DNA of 64,000 nt, taken from positions 30,675,257-30,739,256 of the forward strand of contig NC_083607.1 of NCBI RefSeq assembly GCF_029168945.1, given 5' to 3'. Shown piece after piece: positions 46,245 through 57,576 of this stretch (position 1 is the first letter of the stretch; each line of letters opens with the position of its first letter). The position numbers and the translations under genes were made by a program. The stretch is from Cannabis sativa (lineage: Eukaryota > Streptophyta > Magnoliopsida > Rosales > Cannabaceae). A model generated the notes under the pieces. The model saw only the letters and a program-made list of their open reading frames with translations. It searched no databases and was not told the origin of the DNA.

Positions 46245-47587
46245 ATGAATACCTCAAAAGTATTGGAATTGCTTCACATGGATCTTATGGGTCCAATTCA
46301 AGTTGAAAGTTTAAATGGTAAACGATATATCTTTGTTTGTGTTGATGATTTCTCTTGTTTCACTTGGGTAGATTTTTTAAGAGAAAAGTCTGACACTTTT
46401 GATGCCTTTAAAACTCTTTATTTGAGATTAGGAGTTGAAAAAGGTTGTAATATTGGGAAAATTGTTCGAATTCGGAGTGATGATGGTAAGGAGTTTGAAA
46501 ATTCTGTGTATGATGATTTTTGTAAGTCTACAGGTATAACTCATGAATTTTTCAGTTCCCAAAACTCCTCAACAAAATGGAGTTGTTGAGAGGAAGAATC
46601 GAACATTCCAGGAAATGGCAAGGATGATGTTAAATAGCAAGAAGTTAACAAAGCGTTTATGGGCTGAAGCTATTAACACAGCTTGCTATATAATAAACAG
46701 AGTGTTTATTCGTCCAGGTACCTCAAAAACATCTTATGAAATCTGGAAAGGTAAACGCCCCAATGTAAGTCACTTTCATGTTTTTGGATGTGTGTGCTAT
46801 GTTTATAGAGATTGTGAGCATATTGGTAAATTTGATGCTAAAAGTGATGTTGGTGTTTTTATTGGATATTCCTTATACAGTAGAGCTTATCGTGTTTATA
46901 ACATGAGAACTAAAACTGTTTTGGAATCGGCTAATGTGGTTGTTGATGATTTTAAAGATTTTTCAGAGTTTTTCACAAAAGCCAAGATAGATAGCTCTAT
47001 GGATACTCCTCCAGAAGCAGCAAAAGTAGATCCTGATGTAGCAGAACCCAACTTTGATGCTGCAAATGACGAATCTGCAGCTGCAACTGAGACTCGAGAA
47101 CCAGAACCGTCTATCTTGACTCATCCAAACATCATCACTGATTCTATCCAGAAGGAACCAAGCACCAGAGTCAAATTGAATCATCCAAAAGATCTCATTC
47201 TTGGAAATCCTGAAGAAAGCATGGTAACTCGAAGAAGGTATGTTAATCTGATTAGCTTTCTTTGTTTTGTTTCTCAATATGAACCGAAAAATGTGAAGGA
47301 AGCCATGACTTTTGAAGAATGGCTCAATGCAATGCAAGAGGAACTCAACCAATTTGTTCGCAACAAGGTTTGGATTTTGGTCCGAAGACCAAAAGGTATC
47401 AATATAATTGGAACAATGTGGATCTTTCAAAATAAAAGTCATGAGTTCGGTACAATTGTGAGAAACAAGGCCCGATTGGTGGCACAAGGATACACACAGG
47501 TAGAAGGTATTGATTTTGATGAAACTTTTGCTCCTGTTGCAAGATTAGAATCAATTCATTTACTTTTTTGTGTTGCTTGTATTACTA
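46245..47587 (+). pseudogene. SIRE integrase and start of reverse transcriptase
   Basis: Integrase core with Asp in LLHMDLMGPIQVE and Asp in IRSDDGKEFEN. A frameshift near 46555 follows, then Glu in [13 protein letters not shown] and the tail ([19 protein letters not shown]). An acidic Ala/Glu/Pro-rich linker leads to the RT start (EALW-type motif replaced by [13 protein letters not shown], then [19 protein letters not shown]). Coding is lost at about 47588, where a truncated reverse family-C LTR begins. The YVDD motif and RNase H are absent from the element. Confidence 0.87.
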
Positions 47588-48510
47588 AAATTCACTAACT
47601 TATTAATTCTTCGTTGAATCCACGCATAGAACTTAGAATTGCACTCTCAGAATATAGAATGCTCTATATGTTCCACCATATAGACACATCATTAGTTATC
47701 CATTGTTATAATCCTAATTTGATCAATGATCCTCCATATGAATGATCTACACTGTAAAGGGATTAGATTACCGTTACACCCTAAAACACTTAACCCAGTA
47801 TAAATGATATGTCAGCTTATGTGAAATGAGATCTCCACCATTTATTTTCGTTTGGTCAAGCTCGAAGGAGATCATCCTTTACTTACTATTCGCCAGATAG
47901 AAGCTATAGATTCCATGTTTATGTTAGCACTCCCACTCAATTGCACTACCGTGTTCCCAAAATGTACGTATCACCCTGACCTAAAAGTAGGCTTAACTAT
48001 CAAATCAAAGAACACGAATAGCCTCTTGAGATTGAGCCTAATCATAACAGGATTAAGATCATTTGATCTAGGATCAACTAGGCGATATTGACTTGAATAG
48101 ATAGTACGGTAAGTTTAATAAATCTAAGTCAAAGTTCAATATCGGTCCCTTGCGATGCATACTCCATGCATCCAACCTGAGCTTTACTTTAACCAATGCT
48201 CTGGAAAGAACATAGCACTTCTCCAAATGCAAGTAAACTCTGTTGTAGATTATCATATCAGTAAAACCTTGTGTCTGATAAATCTAGGAAACTTTATTCA
48301 CATAGTCATGTTTACTTTCCAATGTGTTGATAGCACAATAAATAGGATCAAGTATGTGAAAAGGATTTCAGACGAATTCATACATTATGTACATATAATC
48401 ATGAAATAAATCATGTGAACCATGCAACATTAAATGTTATTTCTGATCTATATTAATAAGTAAATCTGATTATATTGAAATGAGTTTTATTTAGGGCATA
48501 AAACCCAACA
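47588..48510 (-). repeat. Truncated family-C LTR (reverse) replacing part of SIRE pol
   Basis: On the minus strand it starts with the intact LTR 5' terminus (TGTTGGGTTTTATGCCC, at 48510) and runs about 920 bp to 47588. The second half of the LTR is missing, together with the rest of SIRE pol up to about 48511. One deletion starting in the LTR and ending in or beside pol would explain both. Confidence 0.85.
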
Positions 48511-48593
48511 GTTATTTGCTCTTGCTAACTTTAACTTGCAGGTACTTTTTGTTAAAAAATATTTTGTTCATCTAAAGTGCCAAAGGGGGAGAT
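48511..48593 (+). other. SIRE 3' end and polypurine tract
   Basis: Residual 3' sequence ending in GCCAAAGGGGGAGAT directly before the 3' LTR at 48594. Confidence 0.75.
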
Positions 48594-49745
48594 TGTAAAG
48601 TCCTTTTTTGGCAAGTTAGTTGACAAAATATTTTTTTACTTTTGTGGTAAGATTCTTGTGCATTCATAACCGATTTCTTACCTTGTTTATTTGGTTTGTA
48701 GTTGCTCTTTTCCTTGTTAGGAAAGTTGCACTTTTCAGCTGAACTTTCCTTTGTTTGGAAACTTCTTAAAAAAGAAGCAATTCTCTTTTGGAAAGTTGTC
48801 TTTTTTAGGGAAACTTTGATTATTGCTTTTTCCTTACTGATTTCGATTGTATCTTGATACAATCAGAATATCTAATCTGTTTTTGGCAGGAATCAAGCAT
48901 TGATAGAGGATCGGACCCGACTATAGCAAGTTTCCCGTTTCTGGTCTGATTTACTGCGTCAGCATCCGAATCTGATGCTGCAGATCGTGTTTTCTTAGGA
49001 AAGTTTTTGTACTGTTGTAGATTCGATCTTGTGACTATCTCTAAGGTTTCTATGTTCTATAAATAGAGCCTAGAGAGCAGCCATTCGAATCAACTCTTCC
49101 ATTATTCATTTTTTGCATTTATCTTTTAGAGAGAAGAGTGTTTCTTTGTTTTGTGAGAGCCTAGTTGTTCATCTAGGTTCTAGTTGTCTATTTCTGTTCT
49201 TACTCTGTCCTAGAGGTTATGAAGAACTACTTTACTGAACAAGAGATTGGTCTTCGGGAGAAGACTTGATAAAGCCTTACTTCAGGAGGAAGTAAGCACT
49301 TGGTCTTCAGGAGAAGACTTGTTGAAGCCTTACTTCGGGAGGAAGTAAGCACTCATACTTCAAAGACGAAGGGAATTCGGGCTTGAAGGTGTTTCAAGAA
49401 GTCAGATTCATAAAGTGGATTACAAAGGATTGCAGCAATACTTTAGAGGGAGTTTAAACTTGTTTAAGTCAATTGTCTTTGTAATTTTGATACTTTATTA
49501 ATTGATTTCATTCTCTGGGCGTGGCCCCGTGGACTAGGAGTGTTCGGAAGAACACTGATACCACGTATAAATCTCTTGTGTCAAGTTATTTAATTTTCTG
49601 CAAATATTTTTATATTCTGCCTGTTCTGTTTTATCACTGCAAAACTGGTTTCTGCAGTAACAGAATTACTTTCTGCTTCTGCAGACGCATACAGTTTTAT
49701 ATTTTCATATATATATAATTGACATTTGTAAAAACACGTTTTTCA
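48594..49745 (+). repeat. 3' LTR of the SIRE element
   Basis: 1152 bp, same termini as the 5' LTR, with small indels relative to it (an extra AAAGAAGCAATTCTC near 48770). Followed by the target duplication ATATT. Confidence 0.93.
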
Positions 49746-49750
49746 ATATT

Positions 49751-50340
49751 TTTGTTAGAAAAATTCAAATAGTATATTTTAACTTTTTTCCAATATATAT
49801 TATTAACATTTAAAAAAAAATTCATCACACCAGAAATTTGTCAATCTCTTCTCTCTCTCCCCATTCGTCTTCTTCCCCAAGCCATCAACTCCATAGTCGC
49901 TTGGACTGAGCAACCCAATTAAAACCCTGGCTACCAACGGTGACATCAATGGTCAAGGCAGTCGGAGTCTTTCCCCTTGTCCTAGAATCGGAGCAAGGAT
50001 CGGTAACGGAGATGGAGAACACACTAATTCTTGAGCTGGTGGAAGTGATGGATATTTACCGAACAACTCTTCATCTGCTAGAACAAGATTAAATGATGAC
50101 AACGATGAGGACACTGATACTTCATCGAGTTCCATATCAGAGAAAAGTCTAGAAAAGCTTGTGAAACCAAGAGGAGAAAATACACACATTTGTTGATATA
50201 AGGAGATTTTGGGACTCATAAATGAACCAAAAAGCAAAGTGAAAAAGTTAGAATGGTTGGAAGAGCTTAAACAATCAATATGCATAGATGCATTGACAAA
50301 AAACATATATGCAATTCCTCTTTTGGATTGGTGATTTAAA
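49751..50340 (+). other. Possible gene fragment, not identified
   Basis: Slightly richer in G+C than its surroundings. On the plus strand, pieces of different frames read like coding text, for example a Ser/Asp-rich stretch NDDNDEDTDTSSSSISEKSL (near 50090) and KVKKLEWLEELKQSICIDAL (near 50240). Stops and frame changes separate them. The minus-strand ORF at 49953-50306 looks like its shadow. I recognise no family, so treat it as a possible pseudogene only. Confidence 0.3.
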
Positions 50341-51640
50341 ACAAAAAAAATAGGAAACAGGTCGGGAAGAACGAACCTTTAGGAGCATTGGCTTCTCCCC
50401 CTATCTTCTTAAAATATAACATTCTTTGATCTCCCAACCTTCCCACGACATCTTTGTGCTTGTTGAGCAAAGAAAAGAAGTTTCTCATCCATCAAACCTT
50501 CTTCAGCATTGTTGATCTTGGATTTGGTCAACTGACAACGGAGCCTTATTTATTACTAATAATCACCACGTGTAAAGTATAAAAGCAAATAATAAAATTG
50601 ACACAGCGATTGTTGGGGGGTAATGACCTACTTCGCTTTTAGTTGTATAAATTTTAGAGATAATACCATGCAAATTACATAATTTTAACTTGTAACTTCT
50701 AGCTATGGTCTCTTTGAATGTTAAAATAGTGAGAATTGATGTATGAAAGATTCTTAACAAGTGAAATGAGAGAATAGACTAAGTGTCAATAAAGAGGAAG
50801 TGTCATAGGAGTGAGAGAGCTCTAGGGTTTCAGAGATTAAAATTTAGGTTCCTTTTCACTTTGCCTAATGCCCTTATATAGTTTAGGGCTTACAAAAGAT
50901 CAATATTCAAATAAGTTACTACCCCTCAAAAATAGGGGAAAATACTTTTTTATCATATATTTAAGTTATAAAAATAACTAATTGATGTCCCTAAAAGATA
51001 GAAAGATAATTTGAGGTTTAAACCCTATCTTTGTCGGTTGTTCGAGTTGCCCCGTAACTGAAACTGAGTTGTGACCCGTCTAGAAAGATGGTCGTGGACC
51101 CCACCATTCAATTGGGATTCCTTTGATGCTCTTTTTCTATGTATCCCGGTCTACCCTTTTCTTAGGGCCTGGCCGGCACATAGGCTCCCTTGGCCAGTCA
51201 GGGTATGGTCCGACCAAATCCTCCTTGTTGGCCATTTTCTTATTACTTGGTCATGCCTGAGTATTTGGAACCCTTTTTGATTGACTTGATGTACAAGGTG
51301 GCTTTGCTTATCTATTGGCACGTTGTATTCCATGTAGCCTCAGTTTTGCCTATGTGGACATGCCACGTCATGTGATTGAAAATTGGGATAATATTTTCTC
51401 CCTAAGTACCTATGCGGACGTCTATACGGATAAAGACTTTTCAAATCAAGCTTTGGCAAATAAAACCTTAACCGGACAACAATGGTTGGTCAAATATTTG
51501 ACCTTTCAAATGACCACTTTATGACAAAAAATAACTTTCATTAGGGGATTTTATTTTTCGGCTGCTCATTTTCCCACTTATGAAATGTTGGTCTTCTGCA
51601 TGACAATTCTTGTGGACAAGTAATCACCCACTAAGTTTTG
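50341..51640. other. Intergenic DNA, no gene recognised
   Basis: Mixed-composition DNA with short unconserved ORFs on both strands (51071-51375). CCTGGCCGGCACATAGG near 51169 resembles the 30-bp repeat units at 52130-52300. Confidence 0.4.
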
Positions 51641-52840
51641 AGGGGAAAAGTGCTCCAGAACCTATATAAGGTTCATTTTCTTTATTTTTATTTCACTTTA
51701 ATATCTCTCTCTCCTTTGAATTCTCTTCAAGAAAAAGAAGAAAAAAAAACTCTCCATTCCCTCATTGCACCCAACGCCTCAAGCTCCTCGTTCCCTGAGG
51801 TTTTTGCTTCTTTACAATAATCCAACCATCCCACGAGCATCCACAGTGGATTTCATCAGTGGGTAAGTCTTCAAATCTCATTTTCTCATTATTTTCTTGA
51901 ATCTACCATTGATGACTTCAAGCTTTTTGAAATCTTTGATTCTCACGTTAAAGTGTAGTATTTTTTACATCATAATCCGCATGATAGCTTTAGGATATAT
52001 AATGTATCACATCTTGATGAAAAAGATTAGATTTTGGGCTTCTTTTAGATTCTTGACTATTTGAGTCACAAATAACACAAAGAACAATGTTTGAGTTTTT
52101 AAAAAATAGGATTTTTATCCTTAAGAACCCCTGGCCGGCACACAGGGTTTGTTTATGACCCTAGCCAGCACATAATTTTGGCCTAAGAACTTGGCCGGTT
52201 CGTGGCTTCAAGCTTGAGAACCTGACCGATTTGTGCTTCTGTTCTGGGACCTTGGCCAACACGTGGCTTTGGTCTCACTAACCTGGCTGGTTCTAGCCTA
52301 CACTTAACCTTAACAAGGACTCCTTGATTTTGAGCCCTTTCCACCCTTATCCAATACTCAGTTTTCATAGGAAGTCTGTATGGCATATCTTAAGACAAGT
52401 CTATCTTAGCAAATTAATAGCCTAAGACCCAATGTCTATTTAATTTTTTGCACCTAAAACTTGTGCGTTGCTGACTATCGGCTTCGTACACTAGAGTTTT
52501 AAGGCTAGTATGTCTAGGCCTTTTTATTTCATTTGGTTTCTCAACTCCCTATGCCTTTTTACACAAATGAACCCGCGTGACTTTAGGGGAGGTGAAAGCC
52601 AGATCGATGAAGACTTGCTTAGTCTTCTCTTTAAATACCATCGTCTAGTTCCTTCAACCAGCTCTTCTTCCAAGGGTTTTTTGGGTAGCCCCTCGAGTAA
52701 TTTCAAGGTTAGCAGCGGTTCTCTAGAACCTAAGGTCCAACACTATTGCTATTCAGAGCGAATAGGTGGTGAATTTTACGATCGATTTGTTTAGGGAACT
52801 AAACTAGGGATGGAGGTAGTTCCTCCCCAGATCATGGACT
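51641..52840 (+). other. Gene-like 5' region cut by a family-C insertion
   Basis: A TATA box (CCTATATAAGG at 51661-51671) precedes a C/T-rich leader. A good donor site (CAGTGG/GTAAGT at 51863) follows, suggesting a transcription start with a leader exon. Further on, a 94-codon ORF (52510-52794) contains NPRDFRGGESQIDEDLLSLL and a Ser-rich stretch, but I do not recognise it. The region ends at the family-C LTR at 52841. This could be the start of a host gene or of another transposon's accessory gene; evidence is weak. Confidence 0.3.
52130..52300. repeat. Degenerate 30-31-bp tandem repeat
   Basis: Six imperfect units starting CTGGCCGGCACA, CTAGCCAGCACA, TTGGCCGGTTCG, CTGACCGATTTG, TTGGCCAACACG and CTGGCTGGTTCT at 52131, 52161, 52191, 52222, 52252 and 52283. 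Confidence 0.65.
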
Positions 52841-54078
52841 TGTTGGGTTTTGTGCCCTAAATAAAACCCATTTCAATATAATAAGATTTACTTATTAATA
52901 AAGATCAGAAATAGCATTTTATCTTGCATGGTTCACCTGATTTATTTCATGATTATATATATAATGTATGAATTCCATTTAAGTCCAGAACATATGAATT
53001 TGTTAATGATTATAGTGTTGTCAGCACAGTGGAATATAATCTTAATTATATGTTCGAAAGTTTATTCCCTGATTTGTCAGAACACTGGATTTAGACTGAC
53101 ATGGTATAATCAGCGATAGGTATTCTTACACCTTGGAAAAGTGTTATGTCCTTTCCAGGACATTGGCAAAGTTTACCAGTATGGGATGTATGGAGTATAC
53201 ATCGGAAGGGACCGATATTGAACTTTGATTAGATATATTAGAATTTACCGTAATATCTATTCAATTTAATATCACCTGTTGATCCTAGATCAAATGATCT
53301 TAATCCTGATATGACTAGGTTCAATCTCAAGAGTGTTATTCGTGTTCTTTGATTTGTTAGTTAAGCCTACTTTTGGGTCAGGGTGATACATACATTTTGG
53401 GAACACGGTAGTGCAATTGAGTGGGAGCGCTAACATAAATATGGAATCTATAGCTTCTATCTGACGAATAGAAAGTAAAGGATGATTTCCTTCGAGCTTA
53501 ACCACACGAAAATAAATGGTGGAGTTCTCATTTCACTTAGCTGAAATATCATTAATACAGGGTTAAGTGTTTTAAGGATAAAATACATTGTAGGGTGTTA
53601 CGGTAATTTAATCCCTTTACAGTGTAAATCAGCTATATAGAGGATCATTGATCAAATTAGGATTATAACAATGGATAATTAATGACGTATCTATATCGTG
53701 GAACATATAGAGCGTTCTATATGACTGAGAGTGCAATTCCAAGCTCTAAGAGTGGATTCAATTTCAAAACACTTGAGTGAATGAGTAGTGCCCACACACA
53801 TCAAGTGGTACCTCAATCATAGTATGTAAGACTGTGGAAAATTAGCACCAACAAGAAGGAGAGAAAGAGATCCAGATTCAGATCTCGATTATGCTCTGCT
53901 ACAGAAAGGAATCAAGGGGTAGAGATTTGAATGGAAGGAGTCATAATATTCTGCTGCACCCAATGTAAGGTTTTCTTAAACTCTTATGTGTTTATTTTCA
54001 TTGTTTTAGAATTCATATTAGGATGTTAATAAAACATACTTGGTAGTAAATCTTGATCCTGGTAAAATATTTCCAACA
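52841..54078 (+). repeat. Family-C 5' LTR with internal deletion
   Basis: Starts TGTTGGGTTTTGTGCC and ends GGTAAAATATTTCCAACA, but is only 1238 bp. At about 53763 it jumps from GAGTGGATTCAA to a segment that lies roughly 650 bp further on in complete LTRs, so the TATA region is lost. The primer-binding site follows, making it a 5' LTR. A copy without a TATA box is probably silent. Confidence 0.87.
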
Positions 54079-55686
54079 ACTGGCACCAGAGCCATGGTAA
54101 TGATTTACTTTCATGAAATATGAATTAAAACGATGTTTTATATGTTTTGTGTTGATTTGGATGGTTTCATGTTGGTTTATGTGCTTATATGATGAATGTT
54201 TGTGTTGTACGAATTTTTTCCATGAAAAATATTTTTTCTATTTTTGAAAATATTTTATTTGGATTCCTTGTGAAAAATTAAGTAATTTTTTTTTACGGAA
54301 CTCGATTCCGATAAAAATTGAGAAAGTTATGATTTTTGGAAAAATCAGATTTCGAGTGTCCATGGGTGCTCAATCGCACGCATCAGGCTTCGGACAACGA
54401 ACCAATGCACGCGCGAGCCTCGCCCGTGTTACCCCTTCATTCGCCGAGATGCACCCTGCAGACACCGAGACGCACCCTGCAGACGCCGAGAAATCTCGGC
54501 TGGGTGCCCTTGCTCCACGCGCGTATGGGCTCTTTTGCAGCCTCTGGAGGTTGCACGTGCAGCCTCCTGGGCAGCCCACCCCAAATTGCGATTTTTTTGG
54601 TTTTTTTCCCCAAAAATCCAATTTTTCATGGGATTGTTTCCCAAAATTTAATTTTTCCAATTTGAAATATTTCCAATTTTAAATATTTCCAAATTTGAAA
54701 TATTTCCCTTTTTAAATATTTCCAATTTGGAATATTTCTAATTTTAAATATTTCCTATTATGGTCAGATTTAAAAATTTGTTAACTTCTTTAATATTTAT
54801 ATATTATTTAATTATAAGATTAGAAATTTTGATATTTAACATATTTTAAATTAAAAGATAACTTTGTCTTTTTATTTAAAATATTATATTAAAATTATCT
54901 TATATGACAAATTAAATAATTAATAAATTTAAATTAACATAGATATTTTTATAGATACACTTACAATAATATTTTCAAATTCAAAATTTGTTATTTTGTT
55001 AAATATTTAATTATTTATAAATTATAAGTTTAAGAATGATATTTTTCTATATATATTATTTTTTTTTTCTTATTGGAAATTGATGAATTATATTTAAAAT
55101 ATTTAAATAACTTAGATATTTTTGTAGAAATTTGAATATTGCTTAATTTGAGATATTTTGACATATAATTATGGTAATTATTATTTATTTATTACTTTAT
55201 TCCTAAAATAATAATTATCTAACCAAATCTATTTTAAAATTGGTTTATTTTATTAAATTATAAGATTTGAAAGTGATATTGAAGATTCTTTCTTTCAAAT
55301 CATTGATCTTATTAGATATTTAATTTAATTTGATTCAAATAAACCTAGATATTTGAAAATTAGTTTCTTTATTTTGAGATTTTAGGGTTTGTTTTAACAA
55401 CCCTAAATTTTCAAAATCTAGTTGGTTAGTTTAAGAATAATAATTTAATTATATTAATATCTTATTTCACATCTATTACATGGACAATGTTTGTTTATTT
55501 ATTTATATTGTTTATTCTATTTTTTTTAAACAAACCTATTATTCATTTGATCTAAATTGCTATGATTAACTTGTTGACAGATCCAATGATCTGATTTTAA
55601 TCATAGTCCAATTGTCAATAGATCTTACGAATAATTTGTAACAGGTAATTTTTTGTACTTCTTTCATCTGTGTAAACCTAGTAACA
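54079..55686 (+). mobile_element. Family-C copia leader (forward), interrupted by a second family-C element
   Basis: The primer-binding site ACTGGCACCAGAGCCATGG (54079-54097) is followed by the same leader as in the reverse element at 24284-23407 and 11192-10370. The uninterrupted counterpart of the Tat/Mutator target lies at about 54888-54910. The G+C island (54350-54575) holds a 22-nt self-complementary sequence (54546-54567). At 55686 the leader is cut after AGTAACA by another LTR; the reverse copy shows the expected continuation (CATGATAGGG). Confidence 0.8.
54546..54567 (+). other. 22-nt self-complementary site in the family-C leader
   Basis: GGAGGTTGCACG plus TGCAGCCTCC reads as its own reverse complement except for one T/G position, which is a U-G pair in RNA. 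The core TGCACGTGCA is conserved at 2753-2766 and 23773-23788. Confidence 0.6.
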
Positions 55687-57576
55687 TGTTAGGTTTTATG
55701 CCCTAAATAAAACTCCATTTCAATGTAATCTATTTTATTCAACATCAATAAAGAAACAGAAGTATTTTTCATTCATTTGTGTATGTTTTGGTTCACTTTA
55801 TCAATTGCTTGTCTATTTGATTTATAAATTCATCTTAAACCCTTTTCACATACTTGACCATGTTTATTGTGCTGTCATCACATTGGAAAGTAAACATGAC
55901 TATGTGAATAAAGTTTCCTAGATTTATCAGACACAGGGTTTTACTGATATGATAATCTACAACAAGAGTTTACTTGCATTTGGAGAAATGCTATGTTCTT
56001 TCCAGAACATTGGTTAAAGTAAAGCTCAGGTTGGATGCATGGAGTATGCATTGGAAGGGACCGATATTGAACTTTGACTTAGATTTAATTAAACTTATCG
56101 TAAAATCTATTCAAGTCAATATCGCCAAGTTGATCCTAGATCAAATGTTCTTAATCCTGTTATGATTAGGCTCAATCTTGAAAGGCTATTCGTGTTCTTT
56201 GATTTGGTAGTTAAGCCTACTTTTAGGTCAGGGTGATACGTACATTTTGAGAACACAGTAGTGCAATTGAGTGGGAGCGCTAGCATAAACATGGAATCTA
56301 TAGGTTCTATCTGGCGAATAGTAAGCAAAGGATGATCTCCTTCGAGCTTGACCAAACAAACATAAATGGTGGAGTACTCATTTCACATAAGCTGAAATAT
56401 CATTTATACGGGGTCAAGTGTTTTAAGGATAAAATACATAGTAGGGTGTTACGGTAATCTAATTCCTTTACAGTGTAGATCATTCATATAGAGGATCATT
56501 AATCACATTAGGATTATAACAATGGATAACTAATGATGTGTCTATATGGTGGAACATATAGAGCATTCTATATACTGAGAGTGCAATTCTAAGTTCTATG
56601 CGTGGATTCAACGAAGAATTAATAAGTTAGTGAATTTTAGTGTTAAATTCTTGATCTACTTATTGGAAGCTCGGTTATATAGACCCATGGTCCCCGCACT
56701 AGTTGAGATAATATTTTTTGTAAGACTCATGTAATTGGTTTTGATTAATCAATTATAATTCACGAATTAGACTATGTCTATTTGTGAAATTTTCACTAAG
56801 TAAGGGAGAAATTGTAAAGAAAGAATTAATAGGGGCATATTTGTTAATTATGATACTTTGTATGGTTCAATTAATAAATATGATAAATGACAATATTATT
56901 TAATAATTATTTATAGTTATTAAATAGTTAGAATTGGCATTTAAATGGTTGAATTAGGAAATTGGCATTATTGAGAAAATCAGATACAAAAGTGTTAAAA
57001 TTACAAAATTGCAAAAAGCAAGGCCCAAATCCATCAAGCCATGGCCGGCCACTTTTGTAGGCATTTTAAACTGATATTTTCATTATTTTAATGCTAAATA
57101 ATTCAAACCTAACCCTAGTGGAATGCTATAAATAGATAGTGAAGGCTTCAGGAAAATTACACTTCTGAATCAGAAAAACCTGAGCCTTCTCTCTCCTCCT
57201 TGGCCGCCACCCTCTCTCTATCTTCTTCCTTCATATTTCGAAATTTCCTTAGTGATTAGAGTAGTGCCCACACACAGCAAGCAATACCTCAATCATAGTG
57301 AGGAAGATCGTGAAGAAAGATCATCAGCAAAGGAGTTTCAGCATCAACGATTCAGAGAAAGAGATCCAGGTTCAGATCTTGATAATACTCTGCGACAGGA
57401 AGGATACAAGGGTTAGAGATCTGAACGGAAGGAGTCATTTAATTCCGCTGCACCCAATGTAAGGCTTCTTTAACTTTATATGTGTTTAATTTCATCGTTT
57501 TAGAAAGTTCATATTTAGGGTGTTAATAAACATACTTGTGAGTAGATCTAAGATCCTAGTAAAATAATTTCCAACA
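55687..57576 (+). repeat. Family-C 5' LTR of the second forward element
   Basis: 1890 bp from TGTTAGGTTTTATGCCC to AATAATTTCCAACA. TATA box TATAAATA at 57127-57134 in AATGCTATAAATAGATAG. The primer-binding site follows. The 5 bp before it are TAACA; the other copy of the duplication would be outside the window. Confidence 0.92.
57127..57134 (+). promoter_or_regulatory. TATA box in a family-C LTR
   Basis: TATAAATA about 440 bp before the LTR end. The same box occurs in the solo LTRs at 42774-42781 and 45779-45786 and at 6543-6550. Confidence 0.7.

Larger units (their letters stand above)
39031..49745 (+). mobile_element. SIRE-lineage Ty1/copia retrotransposon with nested insertions
   Basis: LTRs at 39031-40169 and 48594-49745, a perfect 5-bp target duplication ATATT (39026-39030 and 49746-49750), primer-binding site after the first LTR and polypurine tract before the second. 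The protease motif WYFDSGCSRHMTGD and the RT entry [20 protein letters not shown] are typical of SIRE-type copia elements. Three LTRs of the family-C copia element have inserted in it (41352-43243, 44347-46244, 47588-48510). Most of reverse transcriptase and all of RNase H are missing. Confidence 0.93.
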
